Part shown: piece by piece, positions 19,431 through 31,506 of the stretch | Position numbering within the stretch: the first letter of the stretch is position 1 | Layout: the number at the start of each line of letters is the position of its first letter | Position numbers and translations under genes: made by a program | NCBI GenBank assembly: GCA_022559985.1 | Contig: JAFJTR010000052.1 | Location: 1 to 64,000, forward strand | Length of the DNA stretch: 64,000 nucleotides | Reading direction: 5' to 3' | Source of the DNA: Parastagonospora avenae f. sp. tritici 18332-5 | Taxonomy: Eukaryota > Ascomycota > Dothideomycetes > Pleosporales > Phaeosphaeriaceae | Notes under the pieces: model-generated | What the model was told of the DNA's origin: nothing | Database searches by the model: none | The model's input: the letters and a program-made list of their open reading frames with translations, nothing else

Positions 19431-21503
19431 TCAAACCAATTCCCACATACACAGCACCCCAAACTGACAACTATACGCCTTCTTGTCCCTCCACGCCTGA
19501 TAACTCAGTCCACGCCCACTCTTCCCACAAAACTCCGTCACCGCATTAACGCTAATCTTCTGCCCAGGCGCACCCAGTTCCACCCTTTCAACATCCAGCC
19601 ACCACGTCCTACCATCTGTATTAAACGGCAAGTGCTTAGTATTCCTTCCATCCCTACCCGCAACACTAAGCAGCATGACATACGGCAGACCCTGCCCGTG
19701 GCTCTGATGATCCCAGTGCGCGCAAAGTGTGGAGAATTGGAAGCGAATGACGGGCGGGCCGGCGGGGTCGCGGATCTTGATGGCGAGTTGCTGCGGGTGG
19801 ATGGTGCGTTCGCCGACTCCGTGGTCTGTGTCGCAGCCGGACATGACTTGCACGCGGCCGCCCATGTCGTCGCGCTTGAATTCTTCGTAGGTCAGGATGC
19901 GCCCATCATTGCGGAATTGGTGCGAGTTGTCCGAGGGGAAGTGTTTGGTGCCGAAGTCGTCGTTGGACATTGTAAATTGCGAGGGGGTGAATTTGCGGAC
20001 GTAGCTGGAAAGCCGTTAGTTTGAATTTTGGGGGAAAGTTGGATACACATACCCTTCGTTTTTGTTAGGACATCCGATGTGTCCTGCGCCCCAACATGGG
20101 TCGATCAGTTTCCATTCGCCATTGTCAATGCAGACCGCGTTCCAAGCGTGGTTTGATGAGAAAGCTGGTACCGGTTGGCCGGGTTCCAGTGGTGTATGTC
20201 CGAAGCCCTTGCCGTCTCCGGAGACCACCAGAGCTTGCAAACCAGCCTTGAGCGCTAAAGCAGCGAACAAGCCTGCATAGCCCTCACAAACAGCGAGACC
20301 GTTTGTGATTGTCTTTTCGGGCGTGCTGGGTGAGATAGTGCCATTGAAGAAAGAATGGACGTCGTAATCAACATTATGATGAAGCCAAACAAAGATGGCT
20401 CGAGCCTTGTCTGTTGGCGAAGAAAAAGGAGCGCAAAGCTGGTGGGCCAGATAGCCGACGTCGGAAGAAGGAAGGTGCTCTCGAGGGTAGCGCGCAGCAT
20501 GTTGGTCGGGGCCGGAAAAGTCTCGACATATCAGACACGATCCAACAGCACCGGGTTTCGGTTTTGAGGCCATGATAGCGTCAAGGTTGGGTCTTGAAGA
20601 TAGAGGTACAGGCGGCGGAGCACCCGCAGAAGTATCAGGAGTAGAATTGAATGAGGGCCGGTTCTGTGGAACAGGTGGTGGCTCGATTGCCTTGTTACTG
20701 AAGCCCATGTCCAGCGCAGACTTCCGTGGCGGTGGTGCAATCACCCTGTTCGTTCTCGCGGGGGCTGCAGTGTTCGTCGGAGGTCGTCCTGGTAGGGGCG
20801 GTCGTTCGGGTGAACGGTCTTGGACGGTCGACTGTCTGGGTGGTAGTGATGGCCTCGCAGGTAGTTCTGGCGTCCTGGACAGATTGGGTGGTAATGTGTG
20901 GCTGGGCACGTAGTCCCTCTTGCTCTTCATAGCATTTCTTGTCGCACTCTTTTCTTCTGTTGGTCTCTTCGGTGGCAGTGGTGGCAGCTTGGAGGGGTCA
21001 TACGCCGGGGCGCGAACTTGGTAGAGCGTACCATTGCCATTGCTCGTCCCAGTCTTGTTGGAACCCAGTGAAAGCGTTGATATCCCCGATGCGATTGTAG
21101 AGATAGACTCGGCCGACTCCCGGCGGTTCAGGCTGCGATTGTCCGAGGGTCGTCTTGGGGGCAGCGTAGGCGTCTGTCGTGGGGTCGCGTTGCTGGTCGT
21201 GTTGCTGCGCGGAGGCGGGCGAGGAGGTAAAGTCGGCGATGGCCGGGGACTCTGACTCTCTACGGCTATGGGCTGGTTGCCCAGCTGCCTCGCAGTCGTG
21301 GGCGCATTGCTTAGGATGGGCGGGTTATTAGTGCTCTTGTTGCGCTCATAGGCGGGCGGGCGCTGGCTTGGTGGAGGTGGAGGGGCCTTCTTCTTCCCCG
21401 CGACTGGCTCGTAGGTGTACGCAGGCTTCGCGCCAGGCGCCGGGGCGTGAACTTCTTCAAGATTGAGGGCGGCGATGCGCGCCTTGATACTGCCCTCGGC
21501 CAT
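19431..21503 (-). CDS. Proline-rich transglutaminase-core protein (Cyk3-like)
   Basis: A 674-residue protein in two exons (21503-20053 and 20004-19431) with a GTATGT...CAG intron of 48 nt and a CTAAC branch. I chose the ATG at 21503 (MAEGSIKARIAALNLEEVH) because the frame above it has no ATG. The first ~340 residues are disordered and rich in PPxP motifs (APPPPPSQRPPAY, PALPPRQ-type), likely SH3 ligands. The C-terminal half has a transglutaminase-like fold with the expected Cys (LAVCEGYAG, ~405), His (SSNHAWNAV, ~451) and Asp (WKLIDPCWGAGH, ~467). Fungal proteins with this core include the cytokinesis factor Cyk3 and related cell-cortex proteins; there the fold may act in binding. Whether this one is an active enzyme is open, although the triad is intact. 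Confidence 0.85.
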
Positions 21504-22655
21504 GGCGGGCGCGACGTGTGGGGGCGATCTGCGTTTGAGGCTGGAGACGCGATCAAGATTGTGGCGGTCAGGGCAGGAGGCAACGAGCAACGACAGCGAA
21601 CGGAGAGACACAAAGTTGCATCATGCGCTGTTTCGCACGGGAGAACAGGGCACGATGACTTGAGCTTCTTACACAGGCGCCGCCGCATCTGGCGCGACGG
21701 ATGCGCACCTTATGAGCAGACCGTTGATCCTCAGCTAGCCAGCATAGCCATGATTCGTCCATGCGGTAGGCATCCTGCCGCAGCCACACGTTGCTCCACT
21801 TTTTGCACCACTCGTTCCTGGCCGCTCGTGGATCCGAAAATAGCCTGCGCTCAGCGCCCCGACGGAGACGGGTAGCAAACATTTAGCTGTTGATTACTGC
21901 GATAGCGGCTTTGAACCCTGACGCAGAAGAGTAACCGTATCCCATGCCAATTGATCGTCAGTATTGGTAGTGACCACCGTCCCCTGTCTCGGGCCCCCAA
22001 TGCCGTGTAACCTAGACTAGTCTTCCTCACCGGTGCTCGTGCAGCCATCCGAAACAGGACAACCTTGGAACGACATCGAGTCTAGAGGTGCCTGAGACAA
22101 CGCCTTTGAGAACTTCGAGTCAATAATGTCTGCAAATATCACAAACTTCAGACATCCGTATCCTACGTACTGATATACAGTAGTGATTGTCATTCAATAT
22201 CGTCAGCTAAATGTCGCTACAGTGCAAGAACCAGTTCGTAATGCGAAACAAATGAAAGCCACCTTCTGCGCCAGAGCACACATCCCGAGTACAGACAACT
22301 AACCCTCTGACCTATACCTTTCCATAATCTATTCCCCAACCGTGTGCACACCAACCAACCAGCCCCCTCCGGCGCGCCAATGATATCAGACCAGTAACTC
22401 CTAAACAATTTCAGACATCCACTCATTGTAATCGTTACGACGCTGAAAAGCAGTCGCGTACCGCGGGTTTTCGAAGCTGATAATAAAGTGCGGAAAGAGA
22501 AACGAAACGCTGCTTGCTATCCAGAAGTCCAGGCGAACGATGAGCAGAGCGAGACAATCCGTGAAGTGTGATGCGAAAGAATAGAAGAGAGTTGGGTGGG
22601 GTTGTAAAGTACAACAGACTGTCAGGCGCTAGACGAAGCTGAGCGCATCATGTTG
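21504..22655. other. Intergenic region
   Basis: About 1.15 kb holding the upstream region of the transglutaminase-core gene (the frame is open to about 21611 but without ATG) and the 3' flank of the Cys6-protein gene. I see no gene or RNA. Confidence 0.5.
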
Positions 22656-24753
22656 TTACCTCTTGCGCTTCTTGCTCTTGTCCATGGAACTGGCGGTGAG
22701 TCCAGGGTGGGCGGCATCGATAGGCATGCTGAAGTCGTGCATCGGTGGTGGTGCCATTGAGTTTGACGATGGTTTCTTCACAGAGACGCCCATATGGCGT
22801 CCATAGCGTCCCTTCCTGCCGTTGCCCTCGTCTTCGCTTACACAGCCATCAGCGCCGATACCGGCGTCCTTGCAGCGCTGGCACGGTCGCTGACGGTCAC
22901 AGCCCTTTTTGCTCTTGCGGCATCGCTGACAGCGAGGCTTGCTTGACAAGTCCTCCTCATCAACTCCGAGCTGATGCTGGAAGTTGATAGAGGCACTCGA
23001 CGTCTTGCGAGACTGTGTTGGTAACGAGGTTGGAGACATCGGTGGCTTGCTGATGCCATTGACCTTGGTCTTGCTCTTTGAGTGTGCTCGGTGTTTGGGC
23101 TTGCTAGACTTGCTGGAAACCGAGCGAGCTTTGACGACACCAGTGTGGATGCGGTGGCTGTGCTCGTCTGGCACCATCTCATCACTCTCGCCCTTGAATG
23201 ACCCATCTCTATTGTCTTCGTAATCATCACTGCTCTCTCCAGAGTATTCAACAGGCGCGACGTGGTTCATGCGTCCCATGTTGTATGGGAGTGGGGGAAG
23301 CTCCCCACCGTCATTGGTCCCGTCATCAGAGTCCTCGCTGGAGGATGCAGCATCAGCCTTTCCACTGAAGGCATCATCCAGGGTAGAGGTGGATGTTCGC
23401 CCATGGGTAGAGAAGTTAGACGCATCACCTAGGCGCATGAGCTGGCGTGCAACATCCTCATCAGATATGACACTGATGCTTGCAAGATGCGTGTGCTCAG
23501 GAGTTGGGAGGACTCCGTTGCTGCCAGAGTACCGATACTGGCCATATTGACCAGAACCACGGTTGCGTGACTTTTGACCCTGCGCAGAAACGCTTGACGC
23601 AGAGTATGGTGTGGCCAGTCCGTGCATATACGAGCTGTCCATCTGCCCATAGCTTTGAGGCGAGGGCAGAGGATGCTGGTAGGAGAACGTCTGCTGGTTG
23701 TTCATGGAGTAGGGCGATCCTGCCATGTTTCCGCTGACGCGACGTTGAGGAGAGACGGACGATTGCGAGGCGGTCATCGGAACCTGAGGAGGTACGAACA
23801 AAGGCAGCTCCTGAAAAGACACCACTGTTAGATCTGCTGTACCCAGCTTCGTCGTCAAAGTTACTTACCGAGCTGTCAAACTTCGCTCTCTTGCGGCGGC
23901 CACCCTCGACAATATTGTCGACGCTGATATCAGCGCTCGCCAGAGGCTCCTTCTTTGAGCGACGAGAGCTGGTGACAGAGCCATCCCCGCCGTCACTATC
24001 ACTGTACACATCACCGTTTTCCTCGGCGAAACTGCCATGCATACTGTTACCCCGACTCTTCGCACTTTGCCGGTTGCGCCTAGCATGGGTGCTAGCAGAA
24101 GCGCTTCTCCTTCCTCGGGGCTGAGGAGAATGAGTCCGGCGCTCGTTACGGAGGTCAGCCCGAGCACCGCCTTGGTTGTATATAACAGGTGGAAGCATTT
24201 GGAACGCCTCGTCTAGGTGCGGGCGAGGACGACGTGGAGACACTGTTGGCTGGCGAGGGTCGGGAGAGTAGTCTTCTACATCGGGATCTTCGGCTGAGAC
24301 TCGCACGTAAACTACCATGCCATGCTCGAAGTTCTCAAACCTGGCAATGAGAATGGTGCCATGGCGATCCTCGAATATGACGCCTTTGCGCTCGTAGAGG
24401 CCGTAGAAGTTCTTGACCGTAGTAATGATCGAGTCTGTCGTATCGTGAGGGTAGATGTTCACCCGCATGGGCAGACGGGCCCTGTGCTGTGGAGACTGGG
24501 GAAGCAGCAGCTCGAAGCTAACATGCTTGGGCTGGACCTGCTTTGTGGGCGACAGCGAATCGTGCGCCGAGGACGTCTCCGTGCTAGGGTAGACATCCAT
24601 CATGCTCGAATCGTGTCCCTGCGGAGCTATTTCATACTCGGATGTTGGCTGTCTGGCTATATGCTGCTGACCCGCAATGAGCTCCTCAACGGACTCAGGG
24701 TAGCGCTGTGCGCTGGAAGCCCGGGGCTCCAGCGTCATGTCGGAAGCTTGCAT
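22656..24753 (-). CDS. Cys6-motif nuclear protein, putative transcription factor
   Basis: A 679-residue protein in two exons (24753-23869 and 23810-22656); the intron has GTAAGT and TTTTCAG and joins in phase 0 at KFDSS/ELPLFVPP. An N-terminal globular part (about residues 75-150) has a ubiquitin- or PB1-like look: RVNIYPHDTTDSIITTVKN, GVIFEDRHGTILIARFEN. The middle is disordered and S/P/Q-rich with acidic stretches and K/R-rich nuclear signals (GGRRKRAKF). Near the C-terminus is a Cys6 cluster, CQRCRKSKKGCDRQRPCQRC followed by KDAGIGADGC, similar to a Zn2Cys6 finger but with a nine-residue last loop. The same variant motif occurs in the Ams2-like protein in this window. The protein ends in KSKKRKR. 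The 5' leader seems to contain introns. No specific function assigned. Confidence 0.8.
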
Positions 24754-27643
24754 AATCAAGTTTCCAGATGTTCACAGGGTATCTCGACGCTTTTGCGCTG
24801 CGTAGTGGTGTGCGTGGTCTGAGTTCGGGGCACACCGTTCCCGCCGGTGTCGCAAGGGTTCGAGCGAATGACGGTCGGAGAAGGATATTCGATTGTTGAG
24901 TCTAAGACTGAGTATATCAGCAGGTGAAGCTTGATGGTGATCGAGGAGGTCCTCAATGCCTCTGAGTGCGGTCCGAAAGTGGCTCAGCGAAAGGGAGGCT
25001 GTCGGGACGTCGTCACCACTGTCGGGTGGATGGCTTGCAGGGAGCCAGCAACGACAGCACCGAGGCAGGCGAAGACGGCCATCAAAGACGCCTGAATACG
25101 TCGATCCGGTCGCATAAGCCTAAGGAGAGATATACATACCGACTGTAGTGCTCAGGAGGCCAGACGGGCTCTAATGAGGCGCTTCGATCTGATTCCGTAT
25201 ACCGCCGCTGGCTGGCAACGTCGGGTTAGCGGGCTGGTGCGAATAACAGATGTAGGACAGGACGGATGCCAGATTTCGGATACAGGAGGGCTAGATGATG
25301 GATGAGGAGGCAGAGGACTTACAGGGAGGTTGTGCTGTGGGTTAGTACAGAGATGTGCGTGGTGGAGGAAGAGAGGAGGGCGCATCATATTAGCGAAACT
25401 ACATGAACGACTACCGGCGACTTGGAACCGCTTCACGGCAGCCACGCACCCTCGCAATGCGCCAAACTCTACGAATTGCTGGTCGCCTATGCATTCAAAA
25501 CACTTTCTAGCTATATTGGTATTGGCCATATTGTATAGACAGCTCAGCGCATTCCCCTACTCTGCGATGCGAAAGCACTGCACAGCTGGCCGATATCTCG
25601 AGCACCTCGACATGGGCCAGCAGCCCCCAGGTTGCACAGACTGAGACATATGATCGCACACAGATGAGCTCCCAATAGTCATCGCCATGTTCGGTGCATG
25701 CCAATCATGGTCGAAACATGGGCAGACTCCGGGCGCCAGCTATGCGCCCAATGGTTGAGCCAGTCTAGAATGCATGGCACAGGACGGGACAACACTTGCT
25801 TAACATGAAAACATAATGTCTGCGCAAGAGGGCCTAAAGGCGACTGCTACAGCGCTCAACATGTCATAGAACCTGGCCAATGAGCTCATTTGTTGCTCTG
25901 TAGGCCGAAAGCATGCGCACATTACTATTCCATGTGAGCAGACGAGCACCCTGATGCGCATGTCGCATAGCATCCCAAAGTACCCAGAATGATTCTAATT
26001 CAGGTCGCCTTGCTGTTCAGACATATCTCGAAGCCCCAGATCGCTCCTAACTCCTCAAAGTGGGAGAAGCGCTTGGGATTCGTTGGCAGTAGGCGCTCGG
26101 CGTCTAGTGGAGAGATCTCCGTGCGACAACGATTGCTAAACATGCGCTCACGGACATGCGTCTTCGAACAGCTGCTCGCTACAGGGCATCTGGGATTCAA
26201 CAGTTGCTCACCGGGTATTGAAAGCGGCGCGATTCGGTGAAACATATGAGGTCGGCTCAGCGGTCACTTCCTCTTTTTAAGTGGAGGATCGCCGCTCCGC
26301 AGTAATCAATTCGCATCATCAGTCGCATTGTTCTTGCGGAACCTACTAGATGCGCCACCAGTTTCTCGAGACTTCACGCTTTGTGACTGTTATCCGCGCA
26401 GCTGGCGGTTGCGGCCCTGCATCTGCGCGAACGTGCTGTCCAGGACTTAAATACGTAGCGCTGCATGTGGCTCATACGTTTCCATGGATAACCGGTCTAG
26501 AGTGATGACCCCTCCGATCTTCAATCCACTCTGCCACGCACGTCGCGCAAGCGATCTAGGAGCTGCAATGCGGTCGCAAACCTACTAGCAATTCATTTTT
26601 CGCAGACATGTGTGTTGTGCATTCGCGTAGCGGAGCTGGCGGCCCCATAGAAGAGTCGGTGAAGCTGTGGGCTCGGCATCAAAGAAAGCGAACGAGCTCT
26701 CCACACATGCCGAAACGAGTATCTAGGTTGTTCCAACGTACAGCATATTTGCTAAGTAACCTGAAGCAACGGCTGGCTCGGTAAGGGAGGTGTAGGCCGC
26801 AGTCTGAGAATGAGTGGCAGTGCGCCGAATGATAGGCTGTGGGCCGCGGGGAGCGGAGCTGTTATGCGATGTCAACAACAGCGCCGTGGTCGCGACCGAA
26901 TATGAGACCATGCACGAGGTCGGCGCATGTGTTGGAGAGGTTGTTATGGCAATATTGACTGTTGACAGTGTGTTTCAGTGAGGTCGTCAGTTGGGTCTGA
27001 GACACGTGATCTCGTGGCGCGAACGTATCATTTCGAAGCCAGTGACTAGACCCGAGACGCGTCGGAGAGCAGGTGGGCAGAACTTTCTTCTGGTAGGACG
27101 GGAGGGGCTGGAGAGGCTCGGAATATCTTCAGAATATTGCATGAGATATCAGAGAAATTTATTGAGAGCTCAGATCTTTGGTGTGGTGCAGCGCATTGCT
27201 AAACAGCTTTTTGGCGTTCTTCTCGACACCGCGATTGAAGATGACGTTGTCGAAAGTAGCGTCTTGGCATACTGGCCCAGCAACGGACCAGGGTCTGTAA
27301 GTGTTTTCGGCTAGCAGCAGCGGTGCTCCGTGCAGCGATCTTCCGCATAAGCTCGCGTTTGTGATGGTGTAAACACGACTCTCGAGCTTCTATATAGCTT
27401 CTAACATCCAGCCCGGACGTCGCTGCCAACACCACCTCTCGTGTCCGCCGACGGTATCTGCCTGTGTATCTCATTGTCGCCAACGTTAGATGGAGAGTTT
27501 TCTTATACCGGCCACTGCATTGTAGCGCTTCGATATCAGCGCCCCTATCGACCACTTCGCCAACAATTGTTTTGCAACGGTCGCTCTCCGTCGACAGCTG
27601 TACTAACCTAGCTACCGGCTTCATTTGACGAACCAGGCCCATC
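24754..27643. other. Long shared upstream region of two divergent genes
   Basis: About 2.9 kb between the Cys6-protein gene (minus) and the cyclin gene (plus). On the minus strand at 25100-25330 there are splice-like signals (GTAAGTCC with CTAACCC and CCAG; GTATGT with TTAG), consistent with introns in a long 5' leader of the Cys6-protein gene. The cyclin side has an ACGCGT box at 27057-27062. Short open frames show no coding character. Confidence 0.45.
27057..27062. promoter_or_regulatory. ACGCGT (MluI box) upstream of the cyclin gene
   Basis: Single ACGCGT about 585 bp upstream of the cyclin start. It is a palindrome and could act from either side. One hexamer of this kind is expected by chance every few kilobases, so function is only suggested. 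Confidence 0.25.
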
Positions 27644-29649
27644 ATGGATGCTAAGGTAAGAGCGTTGCTGCCTCCTTCACTTCACCTCGTCGCTGCAAAC
27701 CTCGGTTTGGCTTTGGCCAGCCCAACCTCAACTTGCAGCTTCACCAAAGCTTTACCTCAACAGATCGCTAACAGAATTTTCTTGCAGCCACAGCGCCCTG
27801 CGCGTACCTTGCGCATACACGACGAGAACGCGCCGCGCCAGCTTCCTGCCGGAAAAGCTCTCCACCAGCGCAACAAGTCAACACCAGTGCTCTCTACACT
27901 GATGCAGGTCGGAGGCATCAAGGCCGCTGCGGCCAAGCGCACTGTCTTTGCGGATGTCAGCAACACGACGCGGCAGGTAGCTGCAAAGGATGATATCCAA
28001 GTCCTCGGCAAGAAGGGTGCCGTCGCATTGAAGGACTCGACCTCCGTCGCAGTCAAAGAGCTTGCAAAGTCTGGCGCATTGCTGCGACCCGCGCAGCGAC
28101 CATTGGCAAACATCACAAAGAACAACGCGACTGCTGCCACTGATCCCGTCGCGTCTGTGGTCCCCAGCCACCTCACTCAAGATGCCAACCAGCAGCCAGC
28201 CAACATCAGGAAGATTGCCCCAAAGAAGTCGACCACTGTCTTCAAGGAAGTGCTGTCCGAGCCAGTTTCTGACGTTGCTATCGCGCCTGTACCTGCGCGC
28301 CAGCCCCTTGCCTCCCAGCCTGCCTCATTTCTCAACGAGGACCGTGCATCAGCACCGACCCACGAGCCTGTAGCTACCATTCCAGAAGTAGTTGCCGCAA
28401 AAGAAGAAAAGAGCTACTTCGACAGCGAGCACGTCACCCGCCAGTCCGAGCCTGAGGACAAGTTTGAGTACATTGATGCCCTTGAGGAACAGGCGCGCGT
28501 CACTGAACAAGTACGCGACGAAGAGATTGCCAAGTCCCTTGACCGTGAGGAGTACTGGGAAGAGGATGAGGAAGAAGAGTACTATGATTTTGAGGGACAG
28601 ACCACAGTTCGATCTTTCCGCTCACGAGGTGACAACACCACGGGAGGCGTCACCCAGATCCTTGCACCCCGGATCACGGCCAAGACCCAGCGTGAACTCG
28701 ACGCTGCCCGTCAATTCGTTGAAGAGAATCGCGCTCCTGAGGATGTCGAAGACGAGCAGTGGGACACTTCCATGGTTGCCGAGTATGGTGACGAGATCTT
28801 CTCGTACATGCACGAACTTGAGGAGCGCATGAAGCCCAACGCGCTCTACATGGACCACCAAGCAGAGATTCAGTGGTCAATGCGATCTGTTCTTATGGAC
28901 TGGCTTGTTCAGGTCCACAACCGCTTCACCCTCCTGCCAGAGACCCTCTTCCTCGCTGTCAATTACGTCGACCGTTTCCTCTCCTGTAAGGTCGTTTCTT
29001 TGGGCAAGCTCCAGCTCGTCGGTGCCACCGCGCTGTTTGTCGCCGCCAAGTACGAGGAGATCAACTGCCCTTCTGTCCAAGAGATCGTCTACATGGTTGA
29101 TGGTGCATACACTGCCGATGAGGTGCTCAAGGCTGAGCGCTTCATGCTCAGCATGCTTCAGTTCGAGCTAGGCTGGCCAGGCCCAATGAGCTTTCTCCGT
29201 CGCATCAGCAAGGCTGACGACTACGACCTTGAGACCCGCACCTTGGCCAAGTACTTCCTCGAGATCACCGTCATGGATGAGCGCTTCGTGGGCTGTGCTC
29301 CTAGCTTCCTGTCTGCAGGTGCTCACTGCTTAGCCCGCATGATGCTGAAGAAGGGTGACTGGGTAAGTTGATGTCCATGCCATCTCATCTGTTCTATGCT
29401 AACATCCAATAGTCCCAACCTCATGTTCACTACTCTGGCTACACTCTGAGTCAGCTCCGCCAGCTTCTCTGCACGATCCTCGAGTGCTGCGACAACCCCC
29501 AGAAGCACCATGCTGCCGTTTACGAGAAGTACACCGACAAGCGCTATAAGCGCGCATCGATCTTTGTGGAGTCTGAGATCTCGAAGGGCTTCTCGCTGCC
29601 TTTCATGTCCAGGGACAGTCTTGCTAGTCAGACGTGGAGGCGAAAGTGA
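27644..29649 (+). CDS. nimE: G2/mitotic B-type cyclin
   Basis: Regulatory partner of Cdc2/Cdk1 that drives entry into mitosis. Three exons: 27644-27655, 27788-29362 and 29413-29649; 607 residues. The first exon is only 12 bases (M-D-A-K), followed by a 132-nt intron (GTAAGA...TTGCAG) and PQRPARTLRIHDENAPRQL; this matches the short basic start of fungal B cyclins. A destruction-box-like motif RTVFADVSN sits at about residue 55. The N-terminal ~340 residues are disordered. The cyclin box begins near residue 368 (MRSVLMDWLVQVHNRF, LPETLFLAVNYVDRFLS, ALFVAAKYEEI), with the second fold continuing through the last exon (YSGYTLSQLRQLLCTILECC). The 132-nt intron is a multiple of three and has no stop, so its retention would add 44 residues. 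The name follows the Aspergillus orthologue type. Confidence 0.93.
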
Positions 29650-30780
29650 ATAAGCCACTTGTCTCTACATGATCCTGGCCTGGCTGTTTCTGACAAGAGA
29701 ATAGGGATCGTTTGACACCGCACGTCGCCCAACCTACTCATCAGCACCGGCCTGTCAATAGTCCTACAATCCAGAACCTCCACTCAATTTCAAATCAGAA
29801 TCACCACCAACATGGACACCACAGAAATCTTCTCCATTCTTGCTTATTGTTCTCGGACAGCACACGGCGCTTCAGCGGCTTCTTGGAACAGGTTCAGCAT
29901 CAACAAGCTGCAGCTCCACCGTCGTTTACACAGGCGCATGGTGTTTATGGTTTCCATGTCTAGCTCCTAACCCTTCTCGGCCTACCTTGGGCTTTCGTTC
30001 ACTTCTGGTCGCTTCTACGACCACATGTCGGCTGAGAAGCGCTTTACCTTTCCCTTCACTTGTATTTTCTTGCATCAGCAGCGTGGCTCTTGGGACCTTA
30101 TCACGAAGACACGAAGTCACGAACATCAGCACACCACCCTAGTTTAATCCATCGTCGAACAACGCGATGCGCAAGGAGCTTCGACTTCACACATCCCCTT
30201 TGTTTCTCTTTTTGGCTTTCTCGTCTTGGCGAGCTTCGGAGCATGGAGTATAGACAGGTTACTGCACGATATGTGCATGCTTTATAAACAGGCGTAGTGG
30301 AGTCCATACCCCGTAGTAGCGGTACTTCGAGTCGAGAAAAGCGCTTAATGCTTGCATCTTATTTCAAACACTCTGTCCTTGCTCTGGCTTCCTTGACTGG
30401 TGATTCGTGACATGCTGTAACATGACTAGCTGTTATACGCGTGGAGTTAAGTATGTGTAAGAATTGGTGGAAGGTGAAGTTCACATCTGATTTGATGTGT
30501 TGATCTTATCCCAACTCATGTTATGGCGCACCGCGAGTGCTGTACTGACTTTTGAGTGCTCATATAGCGTATCTTAGTTCACCCATGCGGTCTTATGATT
30601 TTGCTTGCGCGATCCACTGCACTCTGTCTCAAAGCTTCGCTTGGGTATCTCAGCCATGTTTGAACTTGCAGCCTAACGACCTTTTGATGCCAACCGTTCC
30701 TTCCCACAAACCACTCCCATGCCATATTTTGGTAACAGTAGCCCAATACCGTCAATCGTGGAATGCCATCGTAGCGAGGC
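29650..30780. other. 3' region of cyclin and 3' region of LSM3
   Basis: About 1.1 kb between two converging genes. A short frame with ATG at about 29812 (52 codons, MDTTEIFSILAY start) is probably part of the cyclin 3' untranslated region. Nothing else recognised. Confidence 0.4.
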
Positions 30781-31194
30781 TCATTGTGTAGCTCCTTCAG
30801 CCGGTGCGATCAGGACTACGGAGTCACCTAAGCGATGATTAGCTCTGCATATTCTTCTAAATTTCCCAAATACTGCCTACCTCGCACAAACAGCATTTCG
30901 CTTTGCTTCTTGACCGTCCTTACGCGTGGCTCCTGGTCTTCCTCTTCCTCCTCAGCCACGAAAATGGTCTCTTCGACGTCTCCGAGTACGAGATTGCAAT
31001 GCGAATCGTATGCCTAACATCCGCCGTCAGATTATATCGTCGCGCGATCCGATTGGCAAGCTCCAGCTATTATGCGCACGTACGTGTAGTCTTCCCTTCA
31101 GTTCGCGATCACCGCGCAACTTCACAATAACAACTTCGTCAATGCACAGGCGCACGAGATCGAGCGGCTCGTTGGTCTCTTCTTTTTCTTCCAT
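30781..31194 (-). CDS. LSM3: U6 snRNA-associated Sm-like protein LSm3
   Basis: LSm3 is part of the LSm2-8 ring on U6 snRNA and of the cytoplasmic LSm1-7 ring in mRNA decay. The gene is cut into three short exons: 31194-31084, 31013-30881 and 30827-30781, giving 96 residues (about 100 is usual). Introns are GTACGT...TTAG (70 nt) and GTAGGC...TTAG with branch GCTAAT (53 nt). The spliced protein begins MEEKEETNEPLDLVRLCIDE, then the Sm1 motif (VVIVKLRGDRELKGRLHAYD, SHCNLVLGDVEETI), an acidic loop (EEEEEDQEP), and the Sm2 motif MLFVRGDSVVLIAP. Each LSm3 hallmark is present, including the EPLDLVRL start. It is divergent from the YBP1/glomulin-type gene. Confidence 0.93.
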
Positions 31195-31506
31195 GGTTGA
31201 AGCGATCGTGTGGTCGTTCGAGAATTGGTTGACAGGCCGTCACTGTTTTGGCGGAGTGAACTTTGGCAGCTACGATCGTCTTGGCGGAAGCGGGGAGCTA
31301 GCGGATAAGCGATACTGAGTTCGGCGCTAGTGCGGGTCAAGGCTGTGCGATGGCGTCAATCACGAGTACTCACCCCAGGCCCGGTTTGTTGCGCATCAAC
31401 AACTTATCAAACTCCCCGAGTCTCACCTGGAACACCCCACTGTTCGAACAACTCAACCAGAGCAACCCAATTCTCTACCTCCAGCAAAAATCGAGGACAT
31501 CCAATC
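31195..31506. promoter_or_regulatory. Short bidirectional promoter
   Basis: 312 bp between the LSM3 start (minus, 31194) and the start of the YBP1/glomulin-type gene (plus, 31507). No TATA box; housekeeping-type promoter for both by inference. Confidence 0.5.
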
